A DNA stretch of 53,409 nt. It comes from Sphingomonas sp. BK235. GTDB taxonomy: Bacteria; Pseudomonadota; Alphaproteobacteria; Sphingomonadales; Sphingomonadaceae. The translations under genes were made by a program, and so were the position numbers. This document shows, piece by piece, positions 16,718 to 25,379 of this stretch. Below the pieces are notes generated by a model. That model saw only the letters and a list, made by a program, of their open reading frames with translations, was not told where the DNA came from and made no database searches. Where the stretch lies: assembly GCF_004345855.1 (NCBI RefSeq), contig NZ_SLXN01000015.1:1-53409 (forward strand), in the 5' to 3' direction. Every line of letters begins with the position of its first letter. Within the stretch, counting starts at the first letter, position 1.

Positions 16718-17854
16718 ATGTCTTTTCCGCCCCTAGAACACGCGCCTCAACACGAGGATCCCTACGCCGAGCGGGTCGCTAGCCTGTTCGCAACGAGAAT
16801 GCCCGCGACCGTTATGAGCGCGCTCTTCCTGCTAGTGGCCACGCTTGTGTCCCTGCGCTCGCGCGATGGCGTCGCGTCGCTGCTCCTGATAGTCGGCGTA
16901 GCAGCCAGCGGCTGGCGACTACGACTCCTTTATCGCGGCCAAGCGCGATGCGGTGCAGCGGTCTTGTCGAGGGATGACGCGGTCAAGCTGGAGCGCCGAT
17001 TCGGCGCGTCCTACCTCGTCTTTGCAGCGTTGTTCGGCTGCTTTGCTGCACGGGCGCTGATGATACCCATCCCATCGCTTCACCTTTCAGTCGCGATTTT
17101 GGTTGTGGGCTATGCCGCGGGTGCCGTCGCCACCACGGCCTTACGGCCGCTGATCGCCGGGGGAAGCGTCCTGGTGGCGGTTCTGCCGCCCGTCCTGGTC
17201 TTGGCCTCGGGGGCAGAGCCCGACCATGCTGTCGCTCCGTTGTGCCTCGTCGCGCTGCTGACAGGGGGGCTCCGTAGTCTAGCCAAGCGCCACCTCGCTC
17301 AGGAGCGGCAGTCCGCTACCAGTTCCGCCGTCGCCGCGCTCGCGCGCCGCGACCACCTGCCCGGCTTGATGAACCGCTTCGCGCTGGCAGAGGCGATCGC
17401 GAACTCGGATCGAATAGGTGCGGCCGAGGGCAGCTATGCGCTTCACTACCTTGATCTCGACGGTTTCAAGCAAATCAATGACCAGCTCGGTCATGCTGTC
17501 GGCGATGCGCTCCTTTGTGCTGTGGGCGAACGCCTGACGGCCTCGGCTCGACGCGGTGACGCTGTCGCGCGTCTCGGTGGAGACGAATTCGTCGTCATAC
17601 AAAACGGTGCTTCTTCGACGAGCGCGGTCACCGATCGGGCTCACGAGATCGTGCAGCGGTTGAGCACCCCTTACCAGATCAACGGGCAGGCTGTCAGCGT
17701 CGGCGCCAGCATCGGCTCGAGCCGGCCGTCCAGCCGTGCCGGCGATATGAATTTCCTCCTCGAGGAAGCAGACACGGCGCTGCGGCGTCACAAGCGCGCT
17801 CGTGCCGCATGTGCCTCATCGGTCCGGCGGCATCGGCTTAGCGCCCGCGCCTAG
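16718..17854 (+). CDS. Membrane diguanylate cyclase (GGDEF domain)
   Basis: This 378-residue protein has several hydrophobic helices in the first 190 residues (MSALFLLVATLVSL, SYLVFAALFGCFAARALMIP, VAILVVGYAAGAVATTAL and VLVAVLPPVLVLAS). A GGDEF domain follows from about residue 210. The active-site motif RLGGDEFVV is intact near residue 286, so it should make cyclic di-GMP from two GTP. The sequence RRGD lies five residues before the motif and matches the RxxD inhibitory site, predicting product feedback inhibition. DLDGFKQINDQLGH is the metal and substrate-binding segment. No EAL domain is present. The sensory input is probably the membrane part. Confidence 0.92.
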   Translation: MSFPPLEHAPQHEDPYAERVASLFATRMPATVMSALFLLVATLVSLRSRDGVASLLLIVGVAASGWRLRLLYRGQARCGAAVLSRDDAVKLERRFGASYLVFAALFGCFAARALMIPIPSLHLSVAILVVGYAAGAVATTALRPLIAGGSVLVAVLPPVLVLASGAEPDHAVAPLCLVALLTGGLRSLAKRHLAQERQSATSSAVAALARRDHLPGLMNRFALAEAIANSDRIGAAEGSYALHYLDLDGFKQINDQLGHAVGDALLCAVGERLTASARRGDAVARLGGDEFVVIQNGASSTSAVTDRAHEIVQRLSTPYQINGQAVSVGASIGSSRPSSRAGDMNFLLEEADTALRRHKRARAACASSVRRHRLSARA

Positions 17855-17976
17855 GCCCTTAAGCTGCTTCATGGCCGTGGAAAGCGCTCGCAAGTCAACG
17901 AGCCAACCGAATGTGGGCGCCTCGACGGCGAGATCCCCATCACTGCAAATATCCCGAGACGCATTCTCTGTGACGT

Positions 17977-19017
17977 CTAGTGGCCTAACCCGAGAATCGC
18001 GCCCCCGATCAGGATGCCGCTCGGACCTCGAGCCGAGATCGTAAAGCCGAGCTCACTCGCATCGTCGCCGTAAAAGCCGCCGGCCACCGCCCCGTACTGA
18101 ACCATGTTACCCGTGCCAGTCACCTGGATCGAGCGAGTGACCAATTTGCCGCCGACAATGTCCGCAACGAAGTCAATGGTCAGCGCAGTTCCACGATTGT
18201 CGGTGCGCTCATATTGCGAGAGCTTGATCAGCCCGGTGACGTATGGCTGCGCACCATCATAGTAGACGTTGAGCACGCAGTCGCCCACGATCCGACTAGA
18301 TGCCTCGCCGGTCGGGTACACCGTTCCAAAAAGCTCGCCAACGTAACGCGAGCTCCCCTTCTGCGGGACAGAGCTCGTTAGCGTGTTCGAACCGAAGATG
18401 CGTATGCCGCGGTAGTTCGGGTTCCCAATCTCCAGCAGGCGTGCGTGCTTGGGCAGCATACCGGTCGTGCCACTGGTGCCCGGAAGCTTCTCGACCGTTT
18501 CTGCGAGCGGCATAGCGAGCGGTTCGGAGTCACTCGCCGACGTCCACATCAACACTGGCATCTGTCGCGGCAGCGCCCCCATCTGTGTGAACCGCAGAAC
18601 GGAAGACGCCTGATAGGTCGCTGGCGATGCTGAGATGCTGATGCCGCTGTGCGAGCCAAAGCCGCTGGCTCTGATCGTTTCGTTGCCATCAAGGCGGAAG
18701 TCTTCGAAGCGTATAGCTGCCGGCGCCTGCGGATCCGACACGATGACCGGAGAGGAGCTTTCCGCGGGGATCGACATCTGCAGCACGCCCGACGCGTCGG
18801 TGTCGACGCCAACCTCGACCGTCGTGAAGCTGAGCGCCCTTGGTATCGGAGCTGGTGTCGGCGTCGCAGCGGGCGGCGCAGGCGCCGCCGCCTGGGTCGA
18901 AGCGGTTGGCCCTGTTGACGCCCCCCCACCTCCGCCCCCACAAGCTGCGATCGCGAGACACGCCGTTAACATCAAGCCGTGCTTGGAGATGACAATCGGT
19001 CGATGGGAAAGGGTCAA
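17977..19017 (-). CDS. Lipoprotein with TbpB-like beta-barrel C-terminus
   Basis: This 346-residue protein has a lipoprotein signal ending LAIAAC, followed by a run of six glycines and a Pro/Ala-rich tether of about 30 residues. The C-terminal third (YVGELFGTVYPTGEASSRIV onward, with VAGGFYGDDASELGFTISAR and GGAILG at the end) matches the small eight-stranded barrel of transferrin-binding-protein-B-like lipoproteins. The start is a TTG at 19017, five bases after a strong AGGAGG. No ATG is well placed. Such proteins are often surface-exposed with Slam assistance, but no Slam gene is in this window. Ligand unknown. Confidence 0.7.
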   Translation of the reverse strand: MTLSHRPIVISKHGLMLTACLAIAACGGGGGGASTGPTASTQAAAPAPPAATPTPAPIPRALSFTTVEVGVDTDASGVLQMSIPAESSSPVIVSDPQAPAAIRFEDFRLDGNETIRASGFGSHSGISISASPATYQASSVLRFTQMGALPRQMPVLMWTSASDSEPLAMPLAETVEKLPGTSGTTGMLPKHARLLEIGNPNYRGIRIFGSNTLTSSVPQKGSSRYVGELFGTVYPTGEASSRIVGDCVLNVYYDGAQPYVTGLIKLSQYERTDNRGTALTIDFVADIVGGKLVTRSIQVTGTGNMVQYGAVAGGFYGDDASELGFTISARGPSGILIGGAILGLGH

Positions 19018-19193
19018 GGCAACCTCCTGAGAGACGCCATGACGAGCCGGAGCTATTGATTGGTTAAGCGCCCTGCCATATCAGACCGAAGTCGGAGGTG
19101 TTGCGGCAGAACGCCATTGCGGGTGAAAAGGCGCCACGCCGGCTGTCGCCCGTGAGCATCTGCTTTGATGGAACTATTCGCTAGCGGACGCCG

Positions 19194-19262
19194 TCAGCTG
19201 AGCAGCTTCGTCACACCTTGCCTGGATTGGTTGGCCTGGGCGAGCATGGTGATCGATGTTCG
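19194..19262 (-). pseudogene. Flagellin C-terminal relic
   Basis: The last codons before a TGA at 19194-19196 encode TSITMLAQANQSRQGVTKLL plus a final Ser, which matches the conserved flagellin C-terminus (typically SMLAQANQSxQGVLKLL). Upstream, the expected spoke-region motif (RIRDTDMA...ILQQAG) is absent or scrambled across frames, although an open frame continues to 19544. This is therefore probably the tail of a decayed fliC-like gene and not a functional flagellin. No other flagellar gene is present in the window. Confidence 0.55.
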
Positions 19263-19705
19263 GGTGAGGACCCGATCTGTCGATCGATGAGCAGTTCTCT
19301 GAGAACCCTTGGATCGATGGTGAGGTTGCTCGATTTCGAGCTTTGCGGCAGCGTTAGCAAGGTTTGGGGATCGACAACCCACAGCTGTCATCAGCACGTT
19401 GGCGGATGTGCCCTGCCCGACGCTCAGCGATGCCGCTCGCGGCGCTTTGCTCGGCGCTGCAAAGGTGATCGCAGACAGGCTTGTTGAGCTCGCATCCAGG
19501 CGGAAGCCTCCTTCGCAGACGCGAGGCGACCCATTTGCGGTCATTGACGGCGACTTAGCTCCTTCTCAACTTCGGCCATTCGTTCATCTCCGCTCATGCT
19601 GCCAGATCGCCTACTCCCGGATAGCCCGTTTGGCGGCTGTACACACTGATGATCAGCGTCTGCGCCCGTGGTTTCGAGAGGCATCTAACCGCGTGTGGAG
19701 CATCG
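19263..19705. other. Gene-poor region downstream of the pao-type operon
   Basis: Beyond the flagellin relic no supported gene is seen. The open minus-strand frame up to 19544 may be more of the decayed flagellin gene, but it lacks recognisable motifs. The second copy of the 59-base dispersed repeat lies at 19529-19587. Confidence 0.45.
19529..19587. repeat. Dispersed 59-base intergenic repeat, copy 2
   Basis: The copy starts ACCCATTTGCGGTCATTG and ends CAACTTCGGCCATTCGTTCAT. It is the same length as copy 1 at 15993, with both conserved blocks at identical offsets. The middle 20 bases are unrelated. Confidence 0.6.
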
Positions 19706-21964
19706 TTACGATAGCTGCGGCAACTCTCCCAAGTGCTTGTCGATGGTGATCGGATAATCGCGAACTCGTACCCCGGTCGCGTTGTAGACGGCATTGGCGA
19801 TCGCTGGGGCCACACCCGAGATGCCGAGCTCACCGACCCCCTTCGCCTTGAGCGGCGACATGGTCGGGTCGACCTCCTCCAGGAAGACGACTTCCTGGTG
19901 CGGAATATCGGCGTGGACCGGCACCTCATACCCGGCAAGATCGTGATTGACGAAGAAGCCGAAGCGCTTGTCGACGGCAAGCTCCTCCATCAGCGCGGCC
20001 CCGGCGCCCCCTACCATGCCGCCGATCACCTGGCTGCGGGCGGTCACTGGGTTGAGAATGCGCCCCGCTGCGCACACCGCAAGCATGCGGCGGATGCGGA
20101 TCTCGCCCGTGTACGAATTGACGGCGACCTCGCAGAAGTGTGCGCCGAAGGTCTGCTGCTCGAAGCGCCGTGACAGGTCGCCGTACTCGATCTTGTCCTC
20201 GGCGGTGATCGGCCCGTCCTTGGCCGCCTCCCCCAGCCGCACACGCCGGTTACCCGCGCGCACCTCGCCGTCGACGAACTCGGTGTCGGACGAGTTGAAG
20301 CCGAGCTTGGTCGCGACCGCCTCGCGTAGCTTCACGCACGCGGCGTAGGCGCCGGCGGTTGCGGAGGCCGCGCCACCCTGTCCGCCACCGCCGAACGCCT
20401 CGGGGTAGTTCGAGTCCGCGAGCTTCACCACCACGCGGTCGAGCGGCAGGCCCATCATCTCGGCGACGGTCTGGCCGATGATGGTGTAGCTTCCGGTGCC
20501 CATGTCGGTCATGTTGCTCTCGACGGTGACGATCCCGTCATGGCCGAGCGTGACACGGCCGCCGGCCGGGATAATCGGCGCACCGCGGATAGCCGAGGCC
20601 ATGCCCATGCCAATCAGCCACCTTCCCTCACGATGTGTGCCGGGCGTGGCTCTCCGTTCCTTCCACCCGAAGCGTTCGGCGCCGGTGCGGAGGCATGTGA
20701 CGAACTGCCGGATCGAGAACGGGCGTCCCGGTTCGTCCTGAGCGCCCTGGTTGGGGCTCGCAGACTGCGGGTCGGTAGGCGAACCGCGGCCGGGATCATC
20801 GGGCACCGTCTGCGTGTCGTTGAGGATCCGCAGCTCGACAGGGTCCATTCCGAGCTTCTCGGCGAGCTCGTCCATGGCGACCTCGAGCGCCATCAGGCCC
20901 GACGCCTCGCCGGGCGCCCGCATCGCGTTGCCCTCCGGCAGATCGAGCGTCGAGAGGCGGGTCAGGTTGAGCCGGTTGGCGCCGGCGTAGAGCAGCTGCG
21001 TCTGCGCCGCGGCGATCTCGGGGCCGCCGCCCGGCAGGTTGCCGGATAGCGTCTCGTGTCCGACGGCAACCAGTCTGCCGTCGCGACCCGCGGCCAGGCG
21101 CACGCGCTGGATCGTCGCGGGCCGATGGGTTGTGTTGTTGGGCATCAGCGGACGGGGGAGCGCGACCTTTACCGCGCGGCCGATCGCGCGGGCGCCGAGC
21201 GCAGCAAGGACCGCGTCCGAGCAGACGCTGCCCTTACCGCCGAACCCGCCCCCGATGTACGTGGCGACGACGCGGATCTTGTCCTGCGGTATGCTGAGCT
21301 TGTTGCCGAGGTCACGCCGCGCCCAGCCCACGATCTGCTGCGCCGACCAGATCGTCAGCTGGTCACCGTCCCAGCGCGCGATCGTGGCGTGCGGCTCCAT
21401 CATCATGTGACTCTGGTCCGGCGTCGTGAACGTCGCGTCGACCTTCACCGGAGCGGCGGCGAACGCCTTGTCGAAGTCGCCCATGTGAACGTCGGGCTGG
21501 CGACGGTGGGGCTTCGCACCCTCGCGGCTAGCGGCCAGATCGAAGGCGCCCTTCGTGCGCACATAGTCAATGCGGATCCGTGCCGCGGCCGCACGTGCCT
21601 GCTCGAACGTCTCCGCCACGACCAGCGCGACGGCCTGGTGGTAGTGCTCGATCTCGGGGCCGGCGAGCGGCTTGGCGACGTAGAAGCCCTGCGTCTTGAT
21701 CGGGCCGGCGTTATCGGCCGTGACGATCGCCAGGACGCCGGGCGCGGCCCTCGCCTCGCTCAGATCCATCGCCGAGATGCGTCCCTTGGCGACGGCGGAA
21801 CCCACGATGTAGCCATAGGCTGCATTCGGCGCGGCCTCGTGGTTCTCGTAGGAATAGACCGCCGTTCCGGTTGTCTTGAGCGGTCCCTCGATCCGGGCGT
21901 GAGGCTTGCCGATCACGGTCTGGCGATCGATCGGGTTGGTGCCGGCGGGTGTGTCGAACTTCAT
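19706..21964 (-). CDS. paoC: Xanthine dehydrogenase-family molybdopterin-binding subunit (PaoC/YagR type)
   Basis: This 752-residue catalytic subunit of a three-subunit molybdenum hydroxylase starts at ATG 21964 (MKFDTPAGTNPIDRQTVIGK). An upstream extension of the frame overlaps paoB and is rejected. Visible landmarks are the N-terminal hammerhead domain (RIEGPLKTTGTAVYSYENHE), the cofactor-binding segments (YIGGGFGGKG, MRAPGEASG, GGGGQGGAASATAGAYAACV) and the C-terminal KAKGVGELGISGVAPAIANA with the catalytic glutamate. By family it oxidises aldehydes, often aromatic, in the periplasm using molybdopterin cytosine dinucleotide. No cofactor-insertion chaperone (PaoD-like) is seen nearby. It is the last gene of the run. 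Confidence 0.9.
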   Translation of the reverse strand: MKFDTPAGTNPIDRQTVIGKPHARIEGPLKTTGTAVYSYENHEAAPNAAYGYIVGSAVAKGRISAMDLSEARAAPGVLAIVTADNAGPIKTQGFYVAKPLAGPEIEHYHQAVALVVAETFEQARAAAARIRIDYVRTKGAFDLAASREGAKPHRRQPDVHMGDFDKAFAAAPVKVDATFTTPDQSHMMMEPHATIARWDGDQLTIWSAQQIVGWARRDLGNKLSIPQDKIRVVATYIGGGFGGKGSVCSDAVLAALGARAIGRAVKVALPRPLMPNNTTHRPATIQRVRLAAGRDGRLVAVGHETLSGNLPGGGPEIAAAQTQLLYAGANRLNLTRLSTLDLPEGNAMRAPGEASGLMALEVAMDELAEKLGMDPVELRILNDTQTVPDDPGRGSPTDPQSASPNQGAQDEPGRPFSIRQFVTCLRTGAERFGWKERRATPGTHREGRWLIGMGMASAIRGAPIIPAGGRVTLGHDGIVTVESNMTDMGTGSYTIIGQTVAEMMGLPLDRVVVKLADSNYPEAFGGGGQGGAASATAGAYAACVKLREAVATKLGFNSSDTEFVDGEVRAGNRRVRLGEAAKDGPITAEDKIEYGDLSRRFEQQTFGAHFCEVAVNSYTGEIRIRRMLAVCAAGRILNPVTARSQVIGGMVGGAGAALMEELAVDKRFGFFVNHDLAGYEVPVHADIPHQEVVFLEEVDPTMSPLKAKGVGELGISGVAPAIANAVYNATGVRVRDYPITIDKHLGELPQLS

Positions 21965-21968
21965 GGCC

Positions 21969-22937
21969 TCAACCCTTCTTCTGCGCGGGCGTGCCCGCCT
22001 GGTCGAGCACCGCGGCGAGCGCGCGAGTCGCCAGCGGCAGCTTGAACGCATTGTCCTTGGTCGGCGTGGCGCCCTGGAAGGCGCGCGCGGTCACCGCCTC
22101 CGCGCCCTGCGGCAGCAGCGCCTCCGCCGCCTCGACCCGCCACGGCTTGGGCGCGACGCCGCCGAACGCCACGCGGCCGGTGCCGTCGCGCTGGATCACC
22201 GCCGCGACGGAGACCAGCGCGTAGGCGTAGGACGCGCGGTCACGCACCTTCTCGTAGAAATGCTGGCCGCCGAGCGGCTTGGGCAGCAGTACCGCGGTGA
22301 TCAGCTCGCCGGGGCGCAAGCTGGTGTCCTGCTCGGGATGGTCACCCCACAGACGATGGAAGTCGGCGATCGGGATGCTGCGACGCTGGCCGCCGGCATC
22401 GACCGTCTCGACCACGGCGTCGAGCACGCGCATCGCCACCGCCATGTCCCCGGGGAAGGTGGCGATGCACGACGAGCTCACGCCGATGACGCCGAGCTGG
22501 CGCGAATAACCGCCGATCGCGGCGCAGCCGTCGCCCGGCCTGCGCTTGTTGCACGCCATGTTGGTGTCGTAGAAGTACGGGCAGCGCGTCCGCTGGAGCA
22601 GGTTGCCAGCGGTCGAGGCCTTGTTGCGCAGCTGGCCCGAGGCGCCCGCCAGGATCGCGCGGCTGAGCACGCCATAGTCGCGCCGCACGCGCGCGTCGGC
22701 GGCAAGATCGGTGTTGGTCACCAGCGCGCCGATGCGCAGTCCGCCGTCGGACGTCTTCTCGATCGTGTCGAAGCCGAGGTCCTGCACGTCGACGAGGTGC
22801 GTCGGCGTCTCGATCTCCAGTTTCATGAGGTCGAGCAGGTTGGTGCCGCCCGCCAGGAACTTGGCGCCGGGCCGCAGCGCCACCGCGCGCGCCGCGGCGA
22901 CCGCGTCGGTGGCGCGCTCGTAGGTGAAGCTTCTCAT
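21969..22937 (-). CDS. paoB: FAD-binding subunit of the aldehyde oxidoreductase (PaoB type)
   Basis: This 322-residue protein starts at ATG 22937 (MRSFTYERATDAVAAARAVA), whose ATGA overlaps the paoA stop. FAD_binding_5 features are present: KFLAGGTNLLDLMKLEIETP and the CO dehydrogenase flavoprotein C-terminal domain in the last 100 residues. A cysteine cluster (RCPYFYDTNMACNKRRPGDG plus a following Cys) matches the extra [4Fe-4S] site characteristic of PaoB-like subunits and absent from ordinary xanthine dehydrogenases. It relays electrons from the iron-sulfur subunit to FAD. Four bases separate it from paoC. Confidence 0.9.
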   Translation of the reverse strand: MRSFTYERATDAVAAARAVALRPGAKFLAGGTNLLDLMKLEIETPTHLVDVQDLGFDTIEKTSDGGLRIGALVTNTDLAADARVRRDYGVLSRAILAGASGQLRNKASTAGNLLQRTRCPYFYDTNMACNKRRPGDGCAAIGGYSRQLGVIGVSSSCIATFPGDMAVAMRVLDAVVETVDAGGQRRSIPIADFHRLWGDHPEQDTSLRPGELITAVLLPKPLGGQHFYEKVRDRASYAYALVSVAAVIQRDGTGRVAFGGVAPKPWRVEAAEALLPQGAEAVTARAFQGATPTKDNAFKLPLATRALAAVLDQAGTPAQKKG

Positions 22938-23563
22938 GCGCGCTCTCCCGCAACGTCGGCGACGGCCTCGGCAATGTTCGAATAAGCGCCGCAGCGGCAG
23001 ATGTTGCCGCTCATCCGCTCGCGCAGTTCCATGTTGCTGAAGCGCGCCCTGGCGGTGAGGTCGCCCTGGACATGGCTGGGCACGTCGCGCTTGATCTCGT
23101 CGAGCACTGCCACCGCCGAGCAGATCTGCCCCGGCGTGCAATAGCCGCACTGATAGCCGTCATGCTTCACGAACGCGGCCTGCATCGGGTGGAGCTTGTC
23201 GGGCGTGCCCAGCCCCTCGATCGTGGTGATCGCGTCGCCGTCGTGCTGGAGCGCGAGGCTCAGGCAAGAGTTGATCCGCCGCCCCTCGACGATCACGGTG
23301 CACGCGCCGCACTGGCCGTGATCGCAGCCCTTCTTGGTGCCGGTGAGGTGGAGATGCTCGCGCAGCGCATCGAGCAGCGTGGTGCGCGGGTCGAGCACCA
23401 GCTCGCGCTTCTCGCCGTTGACGGTGAGGCGCACCGGCATCGTTGGGGTGGCGCTCGCGGGCGTCCGCTGCGGCGTTGCGCCGGCCGGAGCTGCGGCGGC
23501 GACCGCACTGGCGGCGCTGCCGGCGAGGACGCCGCGCCTCGACACTTCGATCTCGCTCATCAT
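22934..23563 (-). CDS. paoA: [2Fe-2S] subunit of the aldehyde oxidoreductase (PaoA type), Tat-exported
   Basis: This 209-residue protein starts at ATG 23563 with GGGAG eight bases upstream. The longer frame to 23773 overlaps the previous gene and is rejected. The N-terminus carries a Tat signal (SRRGVLAGSAASAVAAAAPA), so the complex is periplasmic. Two iron-sulfur domains follow: the plant-type site (GCDHGQCGACTVIVEGRRIN then SC) and the helical site (GYQCGYCTPGQICSAV, then SGNICRCGAYSNI). All cysteines expected for two [2Fe-2S] clusters are present. The Tat signal implies that the folded heterotrimer is exported together. Confidence 0.9.
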   Translation of the reverse strand: MMSEIEVSRRGVLAGSAASAVAAAAPAGATPQRTPASATPTMPVRLTVNGEKRELVLDPRTTLLDALREHLHLTGTKKGCDHGQCGACTVIVEGRRINSCLSLALQHDGDAITTIEGLGTPDKLHPMQAAFVKHDGYQCGYCTPGQICSAVAVLDEIKRDVPSHVQGDLTARARFSNMELRERMSGNICRCGAYSNIAEAVADVAGERA

Positions 23564-23577
23564 CGCCGTCTCTCCCG

Positions 23578-24744
23578 TTACAGCTTGTTGTATAAGGCGT
23601 CGGCGACCGGTTCGAGCCAGGTCACGGACGTACCGTCCCGCGCTTCCGAGACGGCGACATGGGTCATTGCGGCATCGCGTGCCGCACCATGCCAGTGCCT
23701 GACGCCCGGCGAGATGAAGACGGTGTCGCCCGTCGCGATCGGCTTCGCGGCTTCTCCGTCGACCTGAACCCACCCGTGCCCAGCCGTCACGATGAGCAGC
23801 TGGCCGAGTGGATGCGAGTGCCAGTTCGTGTGCGCTCCCGGTTGGAACGTCACCGTCGCGCCGCCAAGGCGCGCATCGCCAGTACTCTTGAAGGGCGATG
23901 CGACCGACACGCTGCCGGTGAAATACTCGGCCGGGCCGGACTTCGGCTCCTGACCGGGATGGATGATCTGAACGTCGGACACTGCGACAACCTCCTTCTG
24001 GGCGAACACCTTGCCCGCGACGTCAATGGCGGCGTTCGCCTTCGGCCACCCCGCGTAGAAGGCCAGGTGAGTCAGCGCCTCGACGATCTGCGGCTGTGTC
24101 AGCCCGTTCTCGAAACCACGTTGAACGTGGAAGGCGAGCTGGTCGCCATCATCGCCCGCGGCAAGCGCGGCGATGGTGACGAGGCTGCGATCGCGGGGCG
24201 ACAAGTCGGTGCGCCGCCACAGATCCGCGAACACGACGTCGTTGGTGAGCTGCGCGAGCTTGGGCGCGATCGGGCCAAGCGTCCTGTTCACTGTCGCCGC
24301 ACGCGCGGGATCTGAGCCGGGGAGCGGCGCGGTGGCCGGAGGCACAGCGGCAAGCGAAATCGGATCGATGCGGCGCTCGGCGAACACCTTCTCGACTTCG
24401 TTCAGAGCCGAAACGGCGTTCGGCCATCCGGTGTAGAAGGCGAGCTGCGTCATCATGCCTGCGACCTCGGACGGCTTGATGCCGTTATCGAGACCACGCC
24501 CAAGATGGCCCTTCATCTGCGCGGTCTTGCCCGTAGCGATCAGGACCGACAGCGTGACGATGCTCCGGTCGCGGAGGGCGAGCTCGGGACGCGCCCACAC
24601 GTCGCCGAACAGCACCCGGTCGGTGTACCCAGCGAGCGCCGGCGCGATCGCCTGCATGTTCCTGGGCGCAACCGACGCACGCTCCTCCGCCTCGACCGGC
24701 ACGGCCATCGCCAGCGCGGCGGCAGTTGCAGAAGCGACCTTCAT
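23578..24744 (-). CDS. Exported protein with two carboxymuconolactone-decarboxylase-like domains and a cupin
   Basis: This 388-residue protein starts at ATG 24744, seven bases after GGGAGA, and opens with a short hydrophobic signal-like segment (VASATAAALAMAVPVEAEE). Two CMD/AhpD-like helical domains follow: about residues 40-125 (RPELALRDRSIVTLSVLIAT ... GWPNAVSALNEVEKVF) and 150-240 (RTDLSPRDRSLVTIAALAAG ... GWPKANAAIDVAGKVF). A cupin follows at about 265-375 (TVTFQPGAHTNWHSHPLGQL, with a later HWHG). The two CMD repeats are similar to each other and lack the AhpD CxxC. The cupin histidines could bind a metal. It sits 14 bases upstream of paoA. The activity is unknown; decarboxylase, peroxidase or lyase roles are all possible. 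Confidence 0.8.
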   Translation of the reverse strand: MKVASATAAALAMAVPVEAEERASVAPRNMQAIAPALAGYTDRVLFGDVWARPELALRDRSIVTLSVLIATGKTAQMKGHLGRGLDNGIKPSEVAGMMTQLAFYTGWPNAVSALNEVEKVFAERRIDPISLAAVPPATAPLPGSDPARAATVNRTLGPIAPKLAQLTNDVVFADLWRRTDLSPRDRSLVTIAALAAGDDGDQLAFHVQRGFENGLTQPQIVEALTHLAFYAGWPKANAAIDVAGKVFAQKEVVAVSDVQIIHPGQEPKSGPAEYFTGSVSVASPFKSTGDARLGGATVTFQPGAHTNWHSHPLGQLLIVTAGHGWVQVDGEAAKPIATGDTVFISPGVRHWHGAARDAAMTHVAVSEARDGTSVTWLEPVADALYNKL

Positions 24745-24776
24745 CGTTTCGTCTCCCATTCCGATCCCCGGCAGGA

Positions 24777-25313
24777 TCAATCGCCGCCAGCGCTCGCCTT
24801 CACCGGACGAACGAGCCGCGAGAATGTGAGCTGGGCCAAGCGCCACTGCCCGGCCCGCCTGGTGTAGACCTCGGTGACCATGAAGGGATTGGTGACGGTA
24901 CGAGCACCGACGACGGCCTCAAGGTCCAGGTCCTCGAGAACGATCGCGGTGTCACCGAACACCCGCACGTCGACCGCGTAGATCGACGCCTTCTTGTACC
25001 AGATCCCGCCGCTCTTGATGGTGGCGAGTTCCGTCGTCTTGCCCCACGTTCCGCCCATGTGGGTGAACATGGCCCGATCGTCGAAGAGCGCCGCCAGGGA
25101 ATCGACCTTCTTGCCCGCCATCCAGTCCCATTTGGTCTTCGACAGGTCGATGATCCGCTGCTCGGCCGCGGTATGCGTGGCGGCTGTCCTGATCGTCTCC
25201 GTGGGCGGTGCCGGCGTGTCCTGCGCCAGCAGGGGCTGCACTGGCAGCAGCGACAGGACGACGGCACCTGCCACGCGAAGCCGCTTCATTCGCTGAGTCG
25301 ATCGGAGGTCCAT
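24777..25313 (-). CDS. Exported NTF2-like (SnoaL/DUF4440 type) protein
   Basis: This 178-residue protein is assigned to ATG 25313, eight bases after GGGAG. An internal ATG at 25289 lacks such a site. The signal peptide (RLRVAGAVVLSLLPVQPLLA) is followed by a cone-shaped NTF2-like fold: helix EQRIIDLSKTKWDWMAGKKV, DSLAALFDDRAMFTHMGGTW, then four strands ending QWRLAQLTFSRLV. NTF2-like proteins are isomerases, hydratases or binding proteins; the His-Met and Trp-rich pocket does not decide which. It lies between a reductase gene and the CMD-cupin gene in the same run. Confidence 0.75.
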   Translation of the reverse strand: MDLRSTQRMKRLRVAGAVVLSLLPVQPLLAQDTPAPPTETIRTAATHTAAEQRIIDLSKTKWDWMAGKKVDSLAALFDDRAMFTHMGGTWGKTTELATIKSGGIWYKKASIYAVDVRVFGDTAIVLEDLDLEAVVGARTVTNPFMVTEVYTRRAGQWRLAQLTFSRLVRPVKASAGGD

Positions 25314-25379
25314 CGCAACTGCTCCCGCATGAGGTCGAAGGGGGAAAGCCGACGCCAAGACGTCGGCCAGGAAATCACA

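Noticed and set aside
21056..22985. Long plus-strand frames (21056-22045, 21906-22985) opposite the pao genes
   Set aside because: They are antisense to genes with all expected cofactor-binding motifs and contain none of their own.
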